From contig NZ_JBJMAV010000002.1 of the NCBI RefSeq assembly GCF_046600715.1, positions 186,001 through 250,000 on the forward strand: a stretch of 64,000 nucleotides of DNA, read 5' to 3'. A program made the translations under genes and the position numbers. Shown here piece by piece: positions 9,021 to 17,251 of the stretch. Positions within the stretch are counted from its first letter, which is position 1. The number at the start of each line of letters is the position of its first letter. The stretch is from Lysobacter_C viscosus (GTDB lineage: Bacteria > Pseudomonadota > Gammaproteobacteria > Xanthomonadales > Xanthomonadaceae). The notes under the pieces were generated by a model. That model saw nothing but the letters and a program-made list of their open reading frames with translations. It was not told the DNA's origin and did no database searches.

Positions 9021-9413
9021 ATGTCAGTCGGCCTCCTCCTGATCACCCACGAAGGCGTCGGCAGCGCACTGCTGGCGGTTGCCACCCGGCTGCTGCGGAG
9101 CCTGCCGCTCAAGGCCGAGGCCCTGGAGGTCCCGTTCGACGGCGACCCTGACAGCCTGCTGCCGGTCGCCAGTGCCGCGCTGCGGCGCGTGGACGGCGGC
9201 CATGGCGTACTGGTGCTGACCGACCTTTACGGCGCCACGCCCAGCAACGTGGCCGCCCGCCTGGCGCGACTGGGTACGCCGGTACGGCGGGTGTCGGCCC
9301 TGAGCCTGCCGATGCTGCTGCGGGTAATGAACTACGCCGAGCTGGACCTGGAGGAGCTGCCCGCGGTGGCCGCCGCCGGTGCCCGCAACGGCGTGATCCT
9401 GGACGACGCTTGA
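9021..9413 (+). CDS. PTS mannose-family EIIA component
   Basis: A 130-residue EIIA-Man domain with the phosphorylated His in MSVGLLLITHEGVGSALL (residue 10) and the loop LTDLYGATPSN. No EIIB, EIIC or EIID gene is near, so it probably serves the regulatory PTS together with HPr and EI just downstream; PTS sets of this composition in xanthomonads are often placed here. The ATG at 9021 is preferred over an in-frame TTG nine bases earlier; GGCGGG lies just upstream. Confidence 0.92.
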   Translation: MSVGLLLITHEGVGSALLAVATRLLRSLPLKAEALEVPFDGDPDSLLPVASAALRRVDGGHGVLVLTDLYGATPSNVAARLARLGTPVRRVSALSLPMLLRVMNYAELDLEELPAVAAAGARNGVILDDA

Positions 9414-9438
9414 AGACGGGCCCTGCAAGGACACTGCG

Positions 9439-9708
9439 ATGATCGAACGCGAACTCACCGTCTCCAACCGACTGGGCCTGCACGCCCGGGCGACCGCGAA
9501 GCTCGTGCAGCTGCTGTCGGGCTACAAGAGCAATGCCACGCTCACTGCCAAGGGTCGCGAGGTCAACGCCAAGTCCATCATGGGCGTGATGCTGCTGGCC
9601 GCCGGCCAGGGCACCCAGGTCAAGCTCCGCGTCGACGGCGAGGACGAGGCCACGGTCGCGGAGATGGTCAGCGAACTGTTCGACCGCCGTTTCGACGAAG
9701 ACGCCTGA
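9439..9708 (+). CDS. ptsH: phosphocarrier protein HPr
   Basis: The small phosphocarrier between EI and EIIA proteins, 89 residues. Both control sites are visible: His15 in NRLGLHARATAK (phosphorylated by EI) and Ser46 in NAKSIMGVMLLAA (the HprK target). It starts 25 bases after the EIIA gene and is followed after 12 bases by ptsI, so EIIA-HPr-EI form one operon downstream of hprK and rapZ. Confidence 0.97.
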   Translation: MIERELTVSNRLGLHARATAKLVQLLSGYKSNATLTAKGREVNAKSIMGVMLLAAGQGTQVKLRVDGEDEATVAEMVSELFDRRFDEDA

Positions 9709-9720
9709 GGACGGCCGGGG

Positions 9721-11451
9721 ATGCGGCAGGAATTCACCGGACAGGGTGCTGCGCGCGGCAGCGCGCTGGGGCGTGCCCGCGTCCGCCTGCCGCATGTACT
9801 GGAGGTCGTCGAGGAACGTATCCCCGCCGAGGCGGTTGAAGACGAACTGCACCATCTGCACCGGGCCATCGGCACCGTGCGCGCGGAAATGCACGCACTG
9901 CGCGACCGCCTCCACGGTGCACTGGCGCAGGAGGTCGGTGAGTTCCTCGACCTGCACGCGCTGCTGCTGGACGATCCGGAGCTGCTCAGCGGGCTGGACG
10001 ACCTGATCCGCACTGGCCGCTACAGCGCGGACTACGCGTTGCGGCTCCAGCGCGACCGCATCGCGGGCGTGTTCGCCAGCCTGGACGATGCCTATTTCCG
10101 CAGCCGTGTGGAGGACATCGACCAGGTCATCGGCCGCATCCATGCCGCCCTGCACCGCCGTGATGCCGACACGCAGGGCGTCGCCGGGGAGATCCTGGTC
10201 ACCGATGCGGTCGCACCGGCGGAAATCGCCCAGCTGCAGGCCCAGGGCGTCATGGCGATCGTCACCTCCGGCGGCAGCGCGCTGTCGCACAGCGCGATCC
10301 TGGCGCGCAGCCTGCACCTGCCACTGGTGGTGGGCGCGGCCCACGTGCTGCAGAAGGTCAACGATGGCGACGTGCTGGTGGTCGACGGTGCGAACGGGCG
10401 GGTGGTGGTCGAGCCCAATGCCGCTGACCTCCGTGACCACCGCGCCCGCGTGCGTGAGCTGGCGCGTGAGCGCAAGCAACTCAACCGCCTGAGGCGGGAG
10501 CCGTCGCGCACCCTCGATGGCGTCGACATCCGGATCTATGCAAACGCGGAGTCACGCGACGACGTCGCCGAGGCGCACGCCATGGGCGCGGCTGGCATCG
10601 GCCTGTACCGCACCGAGTTCCTGTTCCTGCAGCGCAGTGAGGTGCCCGACGAGGAGGAGCAGTTCCGCACCTACCGCGACGTGGTACTGGGCATGACCGG
10701 GCGCACCGTCACCATCCGCACGCTGGACCTGGGCGCGGACAAGGCCGACCGCACCGGGCTGGTGCTGCGCGACGAGCCGAACCCGGCGCTGGGCCTGCGC
10801 GGCGTACGCCTGTCGCTGGCGCGCCCTGGCCTGCTGGACGACCAGTTGCGCGCCCTGTTGCGCGCCTCGGGTTACGGGCCGTTGCGGATCCTGGTGCCGA
10901 TGGTCAGCGGCCGCGAGGAGATCCGCGCGGTGCGTGGGCGGCTGGACCGGCTGGCCGCCGAGTTGCGCACGAGCGGCCACGAGATCGCCGACCACGTGCC
11001 GCTCGGGGCGATGATCGAGGTCCCGTCGGCGGCGATCGCACTGCCCGGCTTCATCGGTGACGTGGACTTCCTGTCCATCGGCACCAACGACCTGGTGCAG
11101 TACCTGTTGGCGGTGGACCGCAACAACGAGGCGCTGGGCGACATGTACTCGCCGCTGCACCCGGCGGTGCTGCGACTGATGCGTGACGTCATCCGCCTGG
11201 GCCAGCGCCGCGGCAAGCCCGTCGCGGTGTGCGGCGAGATTGCCGGCGATCCGCGTTTCATCCCGCTGCTGCTGGCGATGGGACTGACCGAACTGAGCCT
11301 GCACCCGGTGACGCTGCTGGAGGTGCGCCGCACCATCCGCGCGTGTGACCTGCAGGTGCTGAAGTCGCGGGCGGCGGCGCTGTTCAAGGCCCGTGGGCGG
11401 TTGGAGATCGAGCGCTGGATGGCCTCGGTGGCGCCCGGCGTTCAGGCCTGA
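9721..11451 (+). CDS. ptsI: PTS enzyme I (phosphoenolpyruvate-protein phosphotransferase)
   Basis: Takes phosphate from PEP and passes it to HPr. The 576 residues match classic EI, not the GAF-containing PtsP. The phosphorylated His190 lies in GGSALSHSAILARSL; the PEP-binding barrel follows with IGLYRTEFLFLQR, LRGVRLSL and the signature FLSIGTNDLVQYLLAVDRNN, and the C-terminal catalytic Cys sits in VAVCGEIAGD. With no sugar permease gene nearby, its output is probably EIIA-Man and EIIA-Ntr, which is an inference from gene content. Confidence 0.96.
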   Translation: MRQEFTGQGAARGSALGRARVRLPHVLEVVEERIPAEAVEDELHHLHRAIGTVRAEMHALRDRLHGALAQEVGEFLDLHALLLDDPELLSGLDDLIRTGRYSADYALRLQRDRIAGVFASLDDAYFRSRVEDIDQVIGRIHAALHRRDADTQGVAGEILVTDAVAPAEIAQLQAQGVMAIVTSGGSALSHSAILARSLHLPLVVGAAHVLQKVNDGDVLVVDGANGRVVVEPNAADLRDHRARVRELARERKQLNRLRREPSRTLDGVDIRIYANAESRDDVAEAHAMGAAGIGLYRTEFLFLQRSEVPDEEEQFRTYRDVVLGMTGRTVTIRTLDLGADKADRTGLVLRDEPNPALGLRGVRLSLARPGLLDDQLRALLRASGYGPLRILVPMVSGREEIRAVRGRLDRLAAELRTSGHEIADHVPLGAMIEVPSAAIALPGFIGDVDFLSIGTNDLVQYLLAVDRNNEALGDMYSPLHPAVLRLMRDVIRLGQRRGKPVAVCGEIAGDPRFIPLLLAMGLTELSLHPVTLLEVRRTIRACDLQVLKSRAAALFKARGRLEIERWMASVAPGVQA

Positions 11452-11461
11452 GCGTGAGCGC

Positions 11462-11953
11462 TCAGTCCGCGTCCGCGGGTTGCAGCGCACCGTCGCCCGA
11501 CGCGGCGTCCACCTGCGCCGAGGGCGTCTCTGCCGGCGTGGCCGGGGCGACAGACGTGGCGCGCTCGCAGCGTCCGGGGCCCGCGTCGACAGCGGCGAGC
11601 AGCCGGCTGCTCTCCCGATCCAGCAGGTAGAACCGCATCCCCGACGACACCCACTCGCCGGTCCGTTCGGTACCGCCAGCCTCGTTGCTGCGCGCGAACA
11701 CCTTGCGCTCGTCGCGCCCCACCTGGATCTCCAGTTTCGGCGCCACGGCGGGGTCGACCCTCCATGCGACATCGGCCACGTAGGCCCCCGTCGGTCCGCA
11801 GGCTGCGTCCGCGGCGATCACGGTGAGCTCGGCACCCGGCACGGCAAACGGCATCGCCGGCGGCTCGGTCGGAGCGGGCGTGCACGCGCCCAGCGCAAAC
11901 GCCGCAGCCAACACTGCGAGGGATTTCGTAACGATCGTGCACGGTGCAGGCAT
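11462..11953 (-). CDS. putative lipoprotein, unknown function
   Basis: A 163-residue exported protein that I do not recognise. From the ATG at 11951-11953 it has a lipoprotein signal peptide with lipobox LGAC (Cys24), a Pro/Thr-rich spacer, then a small domain with WRVDPAVAPKLEIQVGRDERKVFARSNEAGGTE that looks like the beta-sandwich predicted in many xanthomonad surface lipoproteins, and a low-complexity Ala/Thr/Asp tail. The frame is open well upstream but only this start gives a signal peptide. It is convergent with ptsI, with ten bases between their stops. Confidence 0.7.
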   Translation of the reverse strand: MPAPCTIVTKSLAVLAAAFALGACTPAPTEPPAMPFAVPGAELTVIAADAACGPTGAYVADVAWRVDPAVAPKLEIQVGRDERKVFARSNEAGGTERTGEWVSSGMRFYLLDRESSRLLAAVDAGPGRCERATSVAPATPAETPSAQVDAASGDGALQPADAD

Positions 11954-12160
11954 GGAGTGCGTCTCGGGAGGCCATGGGCAACGCCGTGCACACTGCCCAC
12001 TGCCAATGGGCAGGTCAATGGGGCTGTGCAGGACGCGGCAAGCGGCGATAATGCCGGCATGAACGCGTGACGCCAGGTCGCACCTGCCCCGCCCGCCCCG
12101 GCGAGGCGGCGGCCGCACCGGCTCGACGAGCCCGACCGCCGGACCACCAGGAGCGCCGCC

Positions 12161-13522
12161 TTGGCCGAAGCCACCCGCCACGACAAGACCTCGCGCCAGC
12201 TGCGGATGCTGTCGGATGCGCTGGACAGCGGCCGCCTCGGGCCGGTCCGGCGGCTGGTCAATACGCTGTCACCGGCCGAGATCGGCAACCTGCTCGAATC
12301 GTTGCCGCCGGCCAAGCGTGCGGTGGTGTGGGGGCTGGTGGATGCCGAAGACGACGGCGAGGTGCTGGTCCACGTCGGCGACGAGGTCCGCGAGAGCCTG
12401 CTGGCGGACATGGACGCGGACGAGATCATCGCCGCGGTCGAAGACCTCGACATCGACGACCTGGCCGACCTGGTCGAGGACCTGCCCGATACCGTCATCG
12501 ACGAAGTGCTCAAGTCGATGGACCGGGAGAACCGCGAGCGGCTCGAGCAGGTCCTGTCGTACCCGGAGGACACCGCCGGCCGGTTGATGAACCCGGACGT
12601 GGTGACGGTGCGCGCCGACACCACGGTGGACGTGGTGCTGCGCTACCTGCGCCTGCGTGGCGAGCTGCCGGAACACACCGACCACCTGTACGTGGTCAGC
12701 CGCCGGCGCCAGCTGCTGGGCTGGGTCGCGCTGCAGAACCTGGTGACGCACCACCCCGGAACGCCGATCAGCCACCTCATCGACGACAGCCTGACCGCGA
12801 TCCGCGTGGACGAATCGGCGGTGTCGGTCGCGCAGCAGTTCTCCGACCGCGACTGGGTGTCGGCGCCGGTGGTCGACGGCACCAATGAACTGCTCGGGCG
12901 GATCACCATCGATGACGTGGTCGACATCATCCGCGAGCGGGCCGAGCACCAGGCGATGGGCGCGGCCGGCCTGGACGAGGACGAGGACCTGTTCAGCCCG
13001 GTGCCCCGCGCCGCGCGCCGGCGCGCGCTCTGGCTGGGCATCAACCTGGCCACGGCGTTCCTGGCCTCGTGGGTGATCGGACGGTTCGCAGGCACGCTGG
13101 AGCAGATCGTGGCGTTGGCGGTGCTGATGCCGATCGTCGCCAGCATGGGCGGCGTGGCGGGCACCCAGACCCTGACCCTGATGGTCCGCGGCCTGGCCAC
13201 GGGACAGGTGGGCGTGGGCAACCTGCGAGCGTTGCTCAGCAAGGAAGTCTCGGTCGGCCTGTTCAACGGCGTGGTGTGGGCGGTCGTGGTCGGGATCGTG
13301 GCCGCCACGTGGTTCAGCGACGCGCCGCTGGGCCTGGTCATCGCCGGTGCGATGGTGATCAACCTGCTGGTGGCTGCACTGGCCGGCGTGCTGGTGCCGC
13401 TGACACTGCGCCGGCTGAACATCGACCCGGCACTGGCCGGCGGCGTGGTGCTGACCACCGTCACCGACGTGGTGGGATTCCTCAGCTTCCTGGGCCTGGC
13501 GACGCTGGTGCTGTTGCGCTGA
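12161..13522 (+). CDS. mgtE: magnesium transporter MgtE
   Basis: A Mg2+ channel of 453 residues with a TTG start (12161) preceded by CCAGGAG at the right distance. The N-terminal acidic superhelical domain (about 15-130) includes LVEDLPDTVIDEVLKSMD, two CBS domains follow (about 135-255), then five membrane segments from about residue 290. The pore region holds MPIVASMGGVAGTQ, and PALAGGVVLTTVTDVVGF near the C-terminus has the conserved Asp. I saw no M-box-like leader in the 207 bases upstream. Confidence 0.95.
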   Translation: MAEATRHDKTSRQLRMLSDALDSGRLGPVRRLVNTLSPAEIGNLLESLPPAKRAVVWGLVDAEDDGEVLVHVGDEVRESLLADMDADEIIAAVEDLDIDDLADLVEDLPDTVIDEVLKSMDRENRERLEQVLSYPEDTAGRLMNPDVVTVRADTTVDVVLRYLRLRGELPEHTDHLYVVSRRRQLLGWVALQNLVTHHPGTPISHLIDDSLTAIRVDESAVSVAQQFSDRDWVSAPVVDGTNELLGRITIDDVVDIIRERAEHQAMGAAGLDEDEDLFSPVPRAARRRALWLGINLATAFLASWVIGRFAGTLEQIVALAVLMPIVASMGGVAGTQTLTLMVRGLATGQVGVGNLRALLSKEVSVGLFNGVVWAVVVGIVAATWFSDAPLGLVIAGAMVINLLVAALAGVLVPLTLRRLNIDPALAGGVVLTTVTDVVGFLSFLGLATLVLLR

Positions 13523-13582
13523 TCCGCATGCTTCGCCGGTGTCCGACGCCCCTCGTGCGCCCCGGCACCCGCCTCACCCCGC

Positions 13583-14515
13583 TCAACCCAGCAGCGCCTC
13601 CAGCACCGCCATGCGAACGGCCACGCCGTTGGCGACCTGGCGCAGGATCAGCGACTGCGGTCCGTCTGCCACTTCATCGGTGATTTCGACGCCGCGGTTG
13701 ATCGGGCCCGGGTGCATCACCACCGCATCGGGCGCCGCGCGGCGGAGGCGGATGGCGGTCAATCCGTAGTCGCGGTGGTAGTCGTCAAGCGAATCGACCA
13801 GCCCGTCGTCCATCCGCTCGCGTTGCAGCCGCAGCATCATCACTGCGTCCACGCCTTCCAGCGCGGCGTCCAGGTCGTCCAGCACCCGGCAGCCGGCGAG
13901 GGTGCCGTCGTCGACGGGCAACAGCGAGGACGGCCCGCACACCCGCAGCTCCCCCACCCCCAGCGCCCGCAGCGCCTGCAGGTCCGAGCGCGCCACGCGC
14001 GAGTGCTTGACGTCGCCTACCATCAACACCTTCAGCCGGCTGAAGTCGGCCCCCTTGGCCTGGCGCAGGGTCAGCATGTCCAGCAGGCCCTGGGTGGGGT
14101 GGGCGCTGCGTCCGTCGCCGGCGTTCACCACGCGCGTGTCCGCGCCGGCCCGGGCCGCCAGTTCGGCCACGGCACCGTCGAGCTTGTGGCGCACGATGAA
14201 TCCGCGCACGCCCATCGCCTCGATGGTGTGCAAGGTGTCGATGGCGGTCTCGCCCTTGCTGGTCGAGGAGGTGGACGCGTCGAAGCTGAGCACGTCGGCG
14301 CCCAGCCGTTGCGCGGCCAACTGGAAGCTCAGCCGGGTGCGGGTCGAGGGCTCGAAGAACAGGGTGCAGACCGCGGTGCCGGCCAGGCAATCGCGCCGGT
14401 CGCCCCCTTCGGCAAAGGACTGGGCGCGGTCAAGCAGGGATTCCAGCGTCGCGCGGGGCACGCCGTCGAGGGTCAGCAGGTGGGCCAGTGGCATGGCGGG
14501 GCCGGGTGCGCTCAT
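13583..14515 (-). CDS. pyrB: aspartate carbamoyltransferase catalytic subunit
   Basis: Condenses carbamoyl phosphate and aspartate in pyrimidine synthesis. The 310 residues contain the carbamoyl-phosphate motif FFEPSTRTRLSF near 55, GDGRSAHPTQGLLDM near 130 and HPGPINRGVEI near 265. It is the last gene of algH-ruvX-pyrB on the minus strand, 33 bases after ruvX. In Pseudomonas pyrR sits between ruvX and pyrB; here it is absent. A pyrC-like dihydroorotase is not seen next to it either. Confidence 0.96.
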   Translation of the reverse strand: MSAPGPAMPLAHLLTLDGVPRATLESLLDRAQSFAEGGDRRDCLAGTAVCTLFFEPSTRTRLSFQLAAQRLGADVLSFDASTSSTSKGETAIDTLHTIEAMGVRGFIVRHKLDGAVAELAARAGADTRVVNAGDGRSAHPTQGLLDMLTLRQAKGADFSRLKVLMVGDVKHSRVARSDLQALRALGVGELRVCGPSSLLPVDDGTLAGCRVLDDLDAALEGVDAVMMLRLQRERMDDGLVDSLDDYHRDYGLTAIRLRRAAPDAVVMHPGPINRGVEITDEVADGPQSLILRQVANGVAVRMAVLEALLG

Positions 14516-14548
14516 GGGTCGGGGCGAAGTGGGAAGACGGCGCCGTTC

Positions 14549-15034
14549 TCAGGCGGCTGGCGACGTGCCGGGTGCAAGCAGGGTGGCGTCATCGGGCGCG
14601 GCCAGCCAGCGCTCGACGATGACCGCGGCGGCGACCGCATCCAGCGCCTCGGCGTCGCGCCGCCGCTTGCGGCCCTGGGCCCGGTCGGCCGCGAAGCGCT
14701 GCGCCGCTTCCACGGAACTGGAGCGCTCATCAACCAGCACCACGGGCAACCCGTAGCGGACATTGAGCTCCCGCGCGAACGCGTGCGCACGCGCCCGGAT
14801 CGGCTGGTCGCCGCCGTCGAGCGTCATCGGGTCGCCAACGATCAGCCCGTCGGGGCGCCACTCCTTGTGCAGGCGGTCGATCAGCGCCCAGTCGGGGCCG
14901 TGCCCGTGGACGTCCACCACGGCAAGCGCACGCGCCCCGTGGCCGAACGCACTGGCCACGGCCACGCCGATGCGGCGCGCGCCCACGTCGAACCCCAGCA
15001 CCGTCCCGTCGCGCTTGATGCCCGCGGCGGTCAT
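14549..15034 (-). CDS. ruvX: putative pre-16S rRNA nuclease / Holliday junction resolvase-like RuvX (YqgF)
   Basis: A RNase H-fold nuclease of 161 residues, implicated in 16S rRNA 5'-end maturation. The acidic residues lie in LGFDVGARRIGVAV (N-terminus), LVDERSSSVEA (middle) and LDAVAAAVIVERWL (C-terminal). The ATG at 15032-15034 overlaps the algH stop (ATGA), so translation is coupled; open frame further upstream is not used. Confidence 0.94.
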   Translation of the reverse strand: MTAAGIKRDGTVLGFDVGARRIGVAVASAFGHGARALAVVDVHGHGPDWALIDRLHKEWRPDGLIVGDPMTLDGGDQPIRARAHAFARELNVRYGLPVVLVDERSSSVEAAQRFAADRAQGRKRRRDAEALDAVAAAVIVERWLAAPDDATLLAPGTSPAA

Positions 15035-15627
15035 GCGTGGCCGGCGTAGTCGGCCAGGTGCGCGAAGTCCACGCCGATCCGACCGGCCGCGGCCTCCCAG
15101 CGCTGGTCCAGCGGCAGCGAGAACAGCAGTTCGGCATCGGCCGGGGCGGTCAGCCAGTCGTTGTCGGCCAGTTCCTGCTCGAGCTGGCCCGCGCCCCACC
15201 CCGCGCAGCCCAGCGCCACGATCGACTGGTCCGGCCCGTCGCCGCGCGCCATCGCTTCAAGGATGTCGCGGGACGTGGTGAGGAACAGGGTTTCTGCAAT
15301 CTGCAGGGTCGAATCCCAGCGCATGCCGCCGTCGTGCAGCACGAAACCGCGCTCGGGGTGCACCGGGCCACCGGCGAGCACCAGCTGCGCACGCATGCGC
15401 TTGTCGCCGCCGTCCACCCCCATCTGCCCGAGCACTTCGCCCAGCGTGTACTCGGAGGCCTGGTTGACCACGATGCCCATCGCGCCGTCCTCGTCGTGCT
15501 GGCAGACCAGCGCGACGCTGCGCGAGAAGTTGGTGTCCTGCAGGGAGGGCAACGCGATCAGCAGCTGGTTGGCCAGCGGGGTCGCATCGACCGGCGTGGA
15601 TTCGGTGGGCGTGGTGTCGTCGGCCAT
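15031..15627 (-). CDS. algH: AlgH/YqgE family protein (DUF179)
   Basis: A 198-residue UPF0301 protein. The family motifs are NQLLIALPSLQDTNFSRSV, QHDEDGAMGIVVNQ, GGPVHPERGFVLH and the GCAGWGAGQLEQEL stretch. The biochemical function is not settled; the name comes from alginate control in Pseudomonas. It is first in algH-ruvX-pyrB, a conserved proteobacterial order. The ATG at 15625-15627 follows 27 codons of open but non-conserved frame. Confidence 0.93.
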   Translation of the reverse strand: MADDTTPTESTPVDATPLANQLLIALPSLQDTNFSRSVALVCQHDEDGAMGIVVNQASEYTLGEVLGQMGVDGGDKRMRAQLVLAGGPVHPERGFVLHDGGMRWDSTLQIAETLFLTTSRDILEAMARGDGPDQSIVALGCAGWGAGQLEQELADNDWLTAPADAELLFSLPLDQRWEAAAGRIGVDFAHLADYAGHA

Positions 15628-15986
<359 letters not shown>

Positions 15987-16457
15987 CTAGGCCGCGACGT
16001 CGGCTTGCCCGGCTTCCTGCTCCTGCTCCGTCGCCGCGCGCACCTCGGCCACCTCGATTTCGAAGTGCAGGGTCTGCCCGGCCAACGGGTGGTTGCCGTC
16101 AACCGTGACCTGCTCCTCGTCCACGCTGGCCACGCGTACCAGCACCGGGCCGCGGTCGGTGGTGGCCTCGAACTGCATGCCCGGCTCCACGTTGTCCACG
16201 CCCTGGAACGCGCTGCGCGGCACCGACTGCACCAGCCCGTCGTGGCGCACGCCGTAGCCTTCCGCGGGCTCCACGTCGACCTTGAAGCTGTCGCCGGTCT
16301 TGCGCCCGGCCAGCGCCCTTTCGAGACCCGGCACGATGTTGCCCGCCCCGTGCAGGTAGCTCAGCGGCTGCTGCTCCGGCGACTGGTCGATGACCTCGCC
16401 CGCGTCATTGGTGAGGGTGTAACGGATCGAAGCAACGCAGCGATCGGCGATCTCCAT
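15987..16457 (-). CDS. slyD: SlyD-like FKBP-type peptidyl-prolyl isomerase
   Basis: A 156-residue cytosolic prolyl isomerase/chaperone. The FKBP half has YTLTNDAGEVIDQS, LSYLHGAGNIVPGLE and a split around the inserted IF domain (HDGLVQSVPRSAF), closing with VDGNHPLAGQTLHFEIEV. SlyD of E. coli has a His/Cys-rich metal tail; here the tail is acidic (EQEQEAGQADVAA) without Cys or His, so nickel delivery is unlikely. The gene stands alone between two long spacers. Confidence 0.93.
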   Translation of the reverse strand: MEIADRCVASIRYTLTNDAGEVIDQSPEQQPLSYLHGAGNIVPGLERALAGRKTGDSFKVDVEPAEGYGVRHDGLVQSVPRSAFQGVDNVEPGMQFEATTDRGPVLVRVASVDEEQVTVDGNHPLAGQTLHFEIEVAEVRAATEQEQEAGQADVAA

Positions 16458-16749
16458 GGGAAACCTCCACAGGTTCGTTTGGATGGGGGGTATGCCGGCA
16501 GACCCACGGCAGCGAAGGATGTAGCCCGACTACCGTAGGGAAACCCCTCCGCGATGGCAACCGCAGCCTTCCATTGGGCCTTTCCGTTCTGCAGCACGGG
16601 GCCAGCCGCTACCGTTGTCGCGGGGAGCTCGCAGCTGAACTAGCTCGAATCGCGTGCGAGCCAAAGTCGGGTGGCCGAGAAAGTCTCCGGCCTGCAGGAA
16701 AAAAGTGCACTCTGAGCCGGTTTTCTCGCGGGGCTTTTTGTTACTACAA

Positions 16750-16805
16750 GGCGGGTCTAGACCCGCCCTACTCGACGTTGCTTAGGGCGGGTTTTTAACC
16801 CGCAT
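16750..16805. repeat. inverted pair of REP palindromes (GGCGGGT-type)
   Basis: Two palindromic units lie head to head. The first contains GGCGGGTCTAGACCCGCC and ends CCTAC; its reverse complement reads GTAGGGCGGGTCTAGACCC. The second reads TTAGGGCGGGTTTTTAACCC. They share the TAGGGCGGGT head and each forms a short hairpin, so the pair resembles a BIME. The unit differs from the GTAGGAGCG elements found elsewhere in the window. Confidence 0.75.
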
Positions 16806-16817
16806 TACGCGGTTAAA

Positions 16818-16846
16818 ATAAACCCCGCCGGGTGAGGACGGGGCTT
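16818..16846 (-). terminator. probable intrinsic terminator of the rhs-lipoprotein operon
   Basis: On the minus strand AAGCCCCG pairs with CGGGGT across a loop of about 11 bases, followed by TTATTTTA. It lies 16 bases beyond the lipoprotein stop, in the right orientation and place. The stem is short (six pairs, one G-U). Confidence 0.6.
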
Positions 16847-16861
16847 CCTTGCATTCTACTA

Positions 16862-17251
16862 TTACTGGTTTGTCACTGGGTAAGCGTCGAAGCTCAGCAT
16901 TTCGGGGAAAGATTCACCCTTGCTTGTCAAAAGGGCTTGGGCCTCTTGCTTAGAAAGCCTGGTCGATACGTCACCAGTGCTTACGTCAAGAACGCTGTAA
17001 CCGTCCGTCCTTAGATTTCCGATGTATCCAGAACTTGGCGGGTCGCTAAATGCCACGATGTGCTCCTTTGTAATGCCGATGCTACGCAGTCCCGGACCAA
17101 CCAGGAGCTCCTTGTTCCGATCAGCCAGATAAATCTCTTGCGCGTTCATCACCCACACGTTGTAGCCACCTGGAAGATGCTGGGAAGCCTGCCGCGCACT
17201 GCAAGCCGAAAGAGTCAGGCACAGCAGCATTAGCAATATTCGGACGATCAT
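16862..17251 (-). CDS. small lipoprotein, candidate immunity partner of the RHS protein
   Basis: A 129-residue lipoprotein with signal peptide MIVRILLMLLCLTLSAC (lipobox LSAC, Cys17), then HLPGGYNVWVMNAQEIYLAD and further short beta-rich segments ending in SKQEAQALLTSKGESFPEML. The LPGGYxVW stretch faintly recalls DUF3997-type small lipoproteins, from memory only. Its ATG overlaps the rhs TGA (ATGA at 17248-17251), so it is translated right after the RHS C-terminus. An anchored periplasmic protein encoded directly after a secreted polymorphic protein is the usual layout for an immunity gene. The GC is lower than in neighbouring core genes. Function is inferred from position. Confidence 0.75.
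   Translation of the reverse strand: MIVRILLMLLCLTLSACSARQASQHLPGGYNVWVMNAQEIYLADRNKELLVGPGLRSIGITKEHIVAFSDPPSSGYIGNLRTDGYSVLDVSTGDVSTRLSKQEAQALLTSKGESFPEMLSFDAYPVTNQ

Larger units (their letters stand above)
16458..16861. other. 404-base non-coding spacer with REP pair and terminator
   Basis: Lies between the lipoprotein stop and the FKBP start. It should contain the FKBP promoter at its left end. The right half is AT-richer than the core genome and contains an inverted REP pair (16750-16805) and a terminator-like hairpin (16818-16846). The short open frames here look non-coding. Confidence 0.6.

Noticed and set aside
11954..12160. Mg2+ riboswitch (M-box) upstream of mgtE
   Set aside because: No M-box landmarks were found in the 207-base leader region.
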